A stretch of DNA of 64,000 bases, from NCBI RefSeq assembly GCF_040115645.1, contig NC_089568.1, positions 1,984,001 to 2,048,000 on the forward strand, given 5' to 3'. This stretch comes from Euwallacea fornicatus. Its lineage: Eukaryota > Arthropoda > Insecta > Coleoptera > Curculionidae. The translations under genes were made by a program, and so were the position numbers. The notes under the pieces were generated by a model, which saw only the letters and a program-made list of their open reading frames with translations, ran no database searches and had not been told where the DNA came from. Of this stretch, positions 59,120 through 64,000 are shown piece by piece. The first letter of the stretch is position 1. The number at the start of each line of letters is the position of its first letter.

Positions 59120-59930
59120 TACGAAATGTATTAAAAATAACACGCATTTGTCCCGGACGTGAAAGTTTTTGCAGACTTCAGTACCGAATATTTCCTCCAG
59201 CGACGACATCACCTTGTAGAGGACGAGGCATGCTTCGAATCAGGTCTTGGACCACATTCTGCGGAAGATTGTCTCATTCTTGCTCTCGCGAAGCTCTCCG
59301 GAATTTCTACGAGCCGGCACATGTCTCCGCAAGCGTCTCTTCATCGCATCCCAAACGTGCTTTGTTGGTTATAAATCCGGACGTCGAACAGGCCCGACAA
59401 ATCGAGTGATTCGGACCTCGTCCAGAAAAGCGATAACCGTGCGAGAGTTGTGGGACCGCGCATTGTCATGCATAAAGATTGCGCTCTCCGCAAGAATAAC
59501 CATGAACATGGCATTTTAGAACTTCTGTCAGGGACACGTAAGCGTTCAGAGTCCCACTTTTCCATCGGGAAACAATACGCAACTTCAATCCTTTATTGTC
59601 CAAGTCGAGTATTCTCGGGCAAACTTTTGCCTCGCAATCCGGCATTCGGGAGAAAGCTGGAAGCTCTGCGGCTCTAATTCGCGAGGATAATCCCGCAGCA
59701 TGGAGTCGCCTTCTAATAGTCCACTCGCTTACGTTTACATTTCTCGATTCTTGTAAATGAGTTTGAAAAAACCTGCCGCAGCGTTTCGGTCCCTCAAAAT
59801 AATACAAAAGAGTCGGTCTATCTGCTGTACCTCTTCCTCGTCCTAATCCAGATCTTTGAATGGGCAGTCCAATCTCCTCACGCTGCTAAAACGCTCGTTA
59901 CACACTACATAGACTTACTCCGCAGTTCTT
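59120..59930 (-). pseudogene. Tc1-like transposase, minus strand, nested, internally deleted
   Basis: On the minus strand the sequence reads EVQQIDRLF and LRDRNAAAGFF, then VSEWTIRRRLHAAGLSSRI (second helix-turn-helix). After a gap come AYVSLTEVLKCHVHGYS and then MHDNARSHNSRTVIAFLDEV (second catalytic block with its Asp), THVWDAMKRRLRR-type text near 59340 (read as KHVWDAMKRRLRR), VPARRNSGEL and a degraded end. The segment that should carry the first catalytic Asp is missing, so an internal deletion occurred. The N-terminal helix-turn-helix was not found. It is more G+C-rich than its surroundings, suggesting a younger insertion than the host Tc1. Confidence 0.8.
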
Positions 59931-60714
59931 ACCTGTTTCGCACTGTCCGCGACCGTGTGCTATTATAGCTGCCACAATTCATGCCGTAATTCATGCCTCA
60001 ATGGCAAGATTTGTGGGCATTTTAACGAAAGACAGGGGACGGGTGATAACGAAACCGGTCGTAGAATTTGCAATGTGCACATTAAGATAATGAAGATAAA
60101 GTGCCGATAACGCGTTTCGAGCATTTCCGTACGAAGCCATTTCTGTTGTCAAATGCTCATCGAAAGATTTGATTATACTTTCAAACCGTTTCAGATGTTG
60201 AAGAGAAGCCATGCTAAGCCGGAAAAGGGCCGCACTAAATTTGTTGGTACAAGCTTCGAGAAATTTTTCAAGTGACTTTAATTATATGGTCGTGGGGTGT
60301 ATTTGCCGATGAAACCAGAGTCAACTTACTTGGGCCGAATGGAACAATATCAGTGTGGGGCCTAATGAAGAGCTGAACTTAAAAACCGTCTAAGCTGCAG
60401 CGAAGCACGGTGGAGGCGTGTGTCTTCCGCAGGAATAGATAACTTGCATTTTACCGAGAAATCTTCAAACCAACGCGTCTATTTGAATACACTAAGTCAA
60501 AGTCTCGTGGTGATTGGTCAAAAATGAGGACTTAACAATAATTATCGTTTTTGTCACGATTGCGACCCCAAGCATACGTCACGTCGGGCTCGCAGTTGAT
60601 TGCTCAAAAACTACCCAAATGGCATTAAAACGCTACTCCCGTCGCCATATTCAAGTATAATTGAAAACTTATGGTTGGCATTATAAAGTAACGTGCACAA
60701 TGACCCAATATCAA

Positions 60715-60743
60715 CAAAAAAAAATAAAAATAAAAATAAAAAT
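60715..60743. repeat. AAAAAT microsatellite inside Tc1 relic
   Basis: Four to five units of AAAAAT follow a run of A. The repeat interrupts the C-terminal coding part of the Tc1 relic and so arose after the element decayed. Confidence 0.85.
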
Positions 60744-60855
60744 TAGCGAAGCTTACAGCACCATTAACCCCGGAGACGCAAGAAAGTTGGTGTAGAATCA
60801 ATGCCGAGACGCCTACAGGGAGTCGTTGATAACAAAGAAAGACCGACTAGTTATA

Positions 60856-61881
60856 GCAGTGCCGCATTAATTGATAGAAGTTTGTTACCCTTATTAATTT
60901 TGTATTTTTTTATTTTAGATCATTTATGCGGTGACATTAAAATCGAGCGATAATTTAACAAAAAAATTCCATTTCTCGAACGTGTGACTTTTGGAAATGA
61001 ATGTCCTGCCCCTGAGACGAGTTAGTTTTTCTCGATATCGACTGCATCGTTTTAGGCCGAGATTCGCTGTAGTAAATCGCAAATAAACCCTTAGGAATTG
61101 GTATAGTTTCATTATATTTTCCCATATTTCCCTTGTTGCTTTCCTAACGTAAAACTTCCAACACCCTAAGCCGATTAATTTGTCGCAATGAGAAAGTAAA
61201 TATTTCGTCTGATGTAGTGTTGCATTATCTGTAGTCAGTAATTATCTACAGTACGGTGACGATGACGAGAATAGAACTACTGAATTTTCACCTAATAAAA
61301 CTCTTCCTGTTGTTTTCGCTGTTAGCGCCCCAGAATTAGTATCCTCAAGAATTGTAACTAGAACAAAGCACCAATGATGATCGATAGAGGAAATAGCCCG
61401 AAGGTGTCCTCGATAGTGCCCCTGTAAATCCCAAGGGTGGCCACTAAATTTACAGAAACGCCACGATTTTCGAATTACAGTTTGTTTCAGACATCAATTC
61501 TAAATTTAATTTCTGAATTCCTGAATTCTAAAAGAGCACTGATAAATCTTCAGACGCAAACGTAATAAATTTCGTCACAAATTCAATTAAACGTCATTTC
61601 ATGTTTCTGATATTTTGCCGGCTTAGTGTACCGGAAGGTAATATTTCCTTACTCTCCTGAAGGATGGCGAAAATACGAGCATATCGAATTTCCTTTGGAT
61701 GCTGCAAAGAGATTTAACTCTTGACTCTAAATCTATCAACGATGCGCTCAGAAGGAAACTCACGAGTAGATTCACTTTTAAATAATGCTCACAGATAATT
61801 TATTGTATAAAGCGTCATGATAAGCTACATTTACATTATGCTTTCGAAATGCCTGCCAATCTGTTTTCTATTTTGTTACAG
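60856..61881. other. Intron end before SMPDL3-like exon C
   Basis: No gene or repeat seen. The stretch ends in the acceptor TTTTGTTACAG at 61881. Confidence 0.5.
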
Positions 61882-62090
61882 GGACGCACTATCACATCAA
61901 GCAGCTCACCACTTGGGAGAAGAACGAAAACTCGAACTGATTCAAAACGTTACGGACCTGCTAAGGAAAACTTTTTCATCTCAGTTTGTGTTTCCAGCTC
62001 TGGGGCATGATGATCCATCATCGAGGAAGGAATTGGGGAAAATGTGGAGTCAATGGTTGCCCACAGATGCAATGAGGACTTTTGAAACGG
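61882..62090 (+). CDS. SMPDL3-like phosphodiesterase, exon C
   Basis: 209 bp from TTGTTACAG to the donor ACGG|GTAAGT. Spliced to exon B it completes WTGDALSHQAAHHLGEERK, then LIQNVTDLLRKTFSSQFVFP, ALGHDDPSSRKELGKMWSQW and LPTDAMRTFETG. WTGDxxxH gives the bridging Asp. NVTDLLRKTF, FVFPxLG and LPxxAMxTFxTG are typical of the ASM-like family, and NVT is a potential N-glycosylation site. The GNH[DE] block that supplies an Asn metal ligand and the catalytic His in canonical members is read here as GHDD. The frame is open throughout with consistent junction phases. The next exon, expected to begin with the GGY/FYS region, is beyond the window. Confidence 0.93.
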
Positions 62091-62530
62091 GTAAGTTAAT
62101 TTTGCAGGCTGGAAATTTTTTAAATGCTTTTATGCTTATCCTCTTCAATACGTTTCTTGGTTTATGTGTGTTAGTTCAAGCTTTTTATGATTGGCCTCTT
62201 ACTATGAGAAATCACTGGCGCTTTTTGGAATCGCTTCGGAAATCGCTTTTAAACCATACTTTTCTACCAATTCCATTGTATCAACTAAATCTTACTTTGA
62301 TATTTGAATGGATATTTAACGCATATTTGTAAATTTCAAAAATATTACAAACACATGGAGTTTTTAAATGTTGTATAGAATCATGGTATATGGAGTATAG
62401 CGGTATACAGGGTTCTGCAACAGTGTGTTAGGCTTCCTTAACTTCTAAACCGATAAAGTTAACATTTTTTTATTGTGCAGTATTGCACAAAACATAAAAG
62501 CCTATTTCATAGAAACCATTTTCTCATGTA
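62091..62530. other. Start of next SMPDL3-like intron
   Basis: Non-coding after the donor at 62091. No element recognised before the MITE at 62531. Confidence 0.5.
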
Positions 62531-62840
62531 CAGGATGGCCCCAAAAATTGTGACGATATACAGCTTCGTTATTTTAAATGAGACCAACCAATTTTTTTTT
62601 GTATTTTCGGATTTCTCATTAAATTTTAAAGTCAATTTATGTAAGGTGTCATCTTTTTAAAATTTACTCCAATTTTTCAAAATTTTCCGAATAACTCGAA
62701 AACGAACATTTTTTTTAATTGGAAATGTTACATAAACTGGCTTTAGAATTTAAAGAGAAATCCGAAAATAACAAGAAAACCTGGAGGTTCCATTTAAAAT
62801 AACGAAGTTATATATCGTCAACCTTCTCGGGATCACCCTG
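62531..62840. mobile_element. 310-bp MITE, inverted repeat along almost its full length
   Basis: The left end CAGGATGGCCCCAAAAATTG and the reverse complement of the right end, CAGGGTGATCCCGAGAAGGT, lead into a strong match (TTCGTTATTTTAAATG, then TTTTCGGATTTCTC, then AGTTTATGTAA-type blocks). The match reaches close to the centre at about 62685. TA precedes the left end (62529-62530); the right flank reads TG, one mismatch from a TA duplication. No coding content. Typical non-autonomous Tc1/mariner-type MITE. Confidence 0.85.
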
Positions 62841-62978
62841 TGCATTAGAAAATAATTTCTTTAAATATGCTCTTAAGTGCTGCATAATGTTTTGCAGAAG
62901 AAAAGCATTGTTAACTTTATTGGTGTAGAAGCTCGGAAAGTTTGATGCACTATTGCAGAACCCGGTATGTGTTATATT

Positions 62979-64000
62979 CAGGGTGTCTCAAAAACACGGG
63001 CCAACGTATAACTGAGATATTTATGAACGGATTTTGATAATTTAAATGAAATAATATTTTTCAGACTACTGACTAACGTCAAAGTTAATTTTTTTAAAAC
63101 TCAACTGTTTCTGCTTCAGGTGCCAACTTGAAAATTTGAAACAGGACTGCATGTTTTTAACACTTTTTGATAAAAAAAATTCTTCAGAATTTAGTGATAT
63201 ATGGCAGGTTAATATTGAAACAATTATTTATTAAAAAAATGGAAAAATTTGAACAATATGAGTCATCTAGTGGCCTGTGTCCTAAATTTGGACATTAGAA
63301 GTTATAAAACCATCCTTATCGTCCTAGTATAAGTCTGCGCTATTCTGCGATAAACTACATTCCATCTCATCCTATTGTATCATCTTGTATAAAGACGCCA
63401 GGTGCTTTTGTACAAGACGCCTGTCGCCTGGACTACTGGCGCCCATACGACACTCAGTGAGAAGGGACAAGATAAAACCTCTCTTAACTGTAGCCACCAC
63501 ACCATTCTTCCTCATATATAATTTTATTCAATCAAATCAAATTAAATCAATATATAATTTTCTTCGAGTAATTATGCTCCTAGTGTGGTTATTGTAAATT
63601 AGTTCTTTAGTGCAATAAAAATTGTTACCAGCGTTATTATTGGCGACAATTATCAAGTACCAATGGAGACAAATGCGTTGTTAAATGCAGAAGAAAAATC
63701 CTGTTTGTAACATTCAAATCAATATACTAATGCTCAAAAAAAGAAATTTTTTCAGTTTACAATTATTTAAATTTAACATTAACTTATTAGACATTATTAA
63801 ATTTAGGAAAAATATTTTCTATCAAAAAATGTGAAAAAAAATATGGAGTTCTGTTCGAAATTTTGGAGCGGACATCGAAAGCGAAAGAAGTTGAGTTGAA
63901 AAAATTAACTTTGACGTTACTTAGTAGTCTGAAACACATAACTTTATTCAACTTTTAGTTCGTCAAAATCCGTTCATAATTAACTGAGTTACGGCCTCAC
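62979..64000. mobile_element. Long-TIR element running off the window end
   Basis: The left end CAGGGTGTCTCAAAAACACG at 62979 is followed by blocks TATGAACGGATTTTGA (63024), TCAGACTACTGACTAACGTC and AACTCAAC, then ACTTTTTGATA. The reverse complement of 63790-64000 matches these in order over more than 220 bp. The right arm lacks only the outermost 20 or so bases, so the terminus should lie just beyond 64000. The 600-bp middle (63200-63790) has no transposase motif, so it is probably non-autonomous. It sits in the intron after exon C. Confidence 0.75.

Larger units (their letters stand above)
58551..60855 (+). pseudogene. Tc1-like transposase split by an opposite-strand Tc1
   Basis: The + strand N-terminus reads MSRQTMLSEGNLILIHYRGG, then LNKIFTDREKRWIAREITNN, TCVDMKGSIGKDVTLRRFN and ACLGFVKEDVGED: the paired helix-turn-helix of a Tc1-like transposase. 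The text stops near 58.97 kb and resumes at about 60.29 kb with WSWGVFADETRVNLLGPNG (first catalytic Asp), STVEACVFRR-type sequence, then HDCDPKHTSRRAR-like text (second Asp, about 60555), SPYSSIIENLWLAL (third block, Glu retained, about 60650) and SMPRRLQGVVDN near 60810. Frameshifts and stops abound, and an AAAAAT repeat has grown inside the C-terminal part. The gap is filled by another Tc1 on the minus strand. Confidence 0.75.
39170..61881 (+). other. 22.7-kb intron between SMPDL3-like exons B and C
   Basis: The intron starts GTAAGTTC and ends TTTTGTTACAG. It holds a Tc1 fragment (40.6 kb), a 1.2-kb foldback (45333-46545), an internally deleted transposon (55900-56767), a Tc1 with another Tc1 inside (58.5-60.9 kb) and lesser relics. 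No convincing nested host gene was found. Most of its recognisable content is transposon DNA, which probably explains its size compared with the 1.2-kb intron before it. Confidence 0.85.

Overview
The window is A+T-rich, intron-dominated nuclear DNA of an insect. The best evidence is three exons on the + strand (37775-37843, 39001-39169, 61882-62090) that splice in phase into the N-terminal half of an acid sphingomyelinase-like phosphodiesterase (SMPDL3/ASM-like family). Almost everything else that can be identified is decayed DNA transposons of the Tc1/mariner/pogo group, of types common in insects. A beetle or other holometabolous insect is plausible, but the order cannot be fixed from sequence alone. 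No rRNA, tRNA, CRISPR array or bacterial-style gene was seen.

Layout. From 1 to about 27 kb there are mostly non-coding DNA, degenerate tandem repeats (3.9-4.4 kb, 13.8-14.5 kb), a candidate symmetric exon (4533-4757), a 1.9-kb Tc1/mariner-type element with very long inverted ends (9121-11039), a pogo/Tigger element full of later insertions (14867-18838), transposase scraps (20.5 and 22.1 kb), another long-TIR element (23877-25875), and a candidate 3'-terminal coding exon with a poly(A) signal (26635-26956) from an unrecognised gene. From 27 to 37.7 kb, probably upstream of or within the 5' part of the SMPDL3-like gene, lie a 1.0-kb foldback element (28318-29342), a mariner (31719-33559) carrying a hairpin-rich 577-bp insert, and one more transposase-bearing element (35368-37197). 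From 37.8 kb to the end is the SMPDL3-like gene. Its second visible intron is about 22.7 kb and holds a Tc1 fragment, a 1.2-kb foldback (45333-46545), an internally deleted transposon (55900-56767) and a Tc1 interrupted by an opposite-strand Tc1 (58.5-60.9 kb). The following intron holds a 310-bp MITE and the start of another long-TIR element that runs off the window.

The gene's signal-peptide exon and its exons after 62090 are not identified here. All transposases seen are broken by stops, frameshifts, deletions or nested insertions, so the window is a graveyard in which the order of insertion can partly be read. The most unusual structures are the two kilobase-scale foldback elements that are inverted repeats from end to end, the hairpin-rich insert bounded by an ATTAAT duplication, and the internally deleted elements that keep only the transposase C-terminus.
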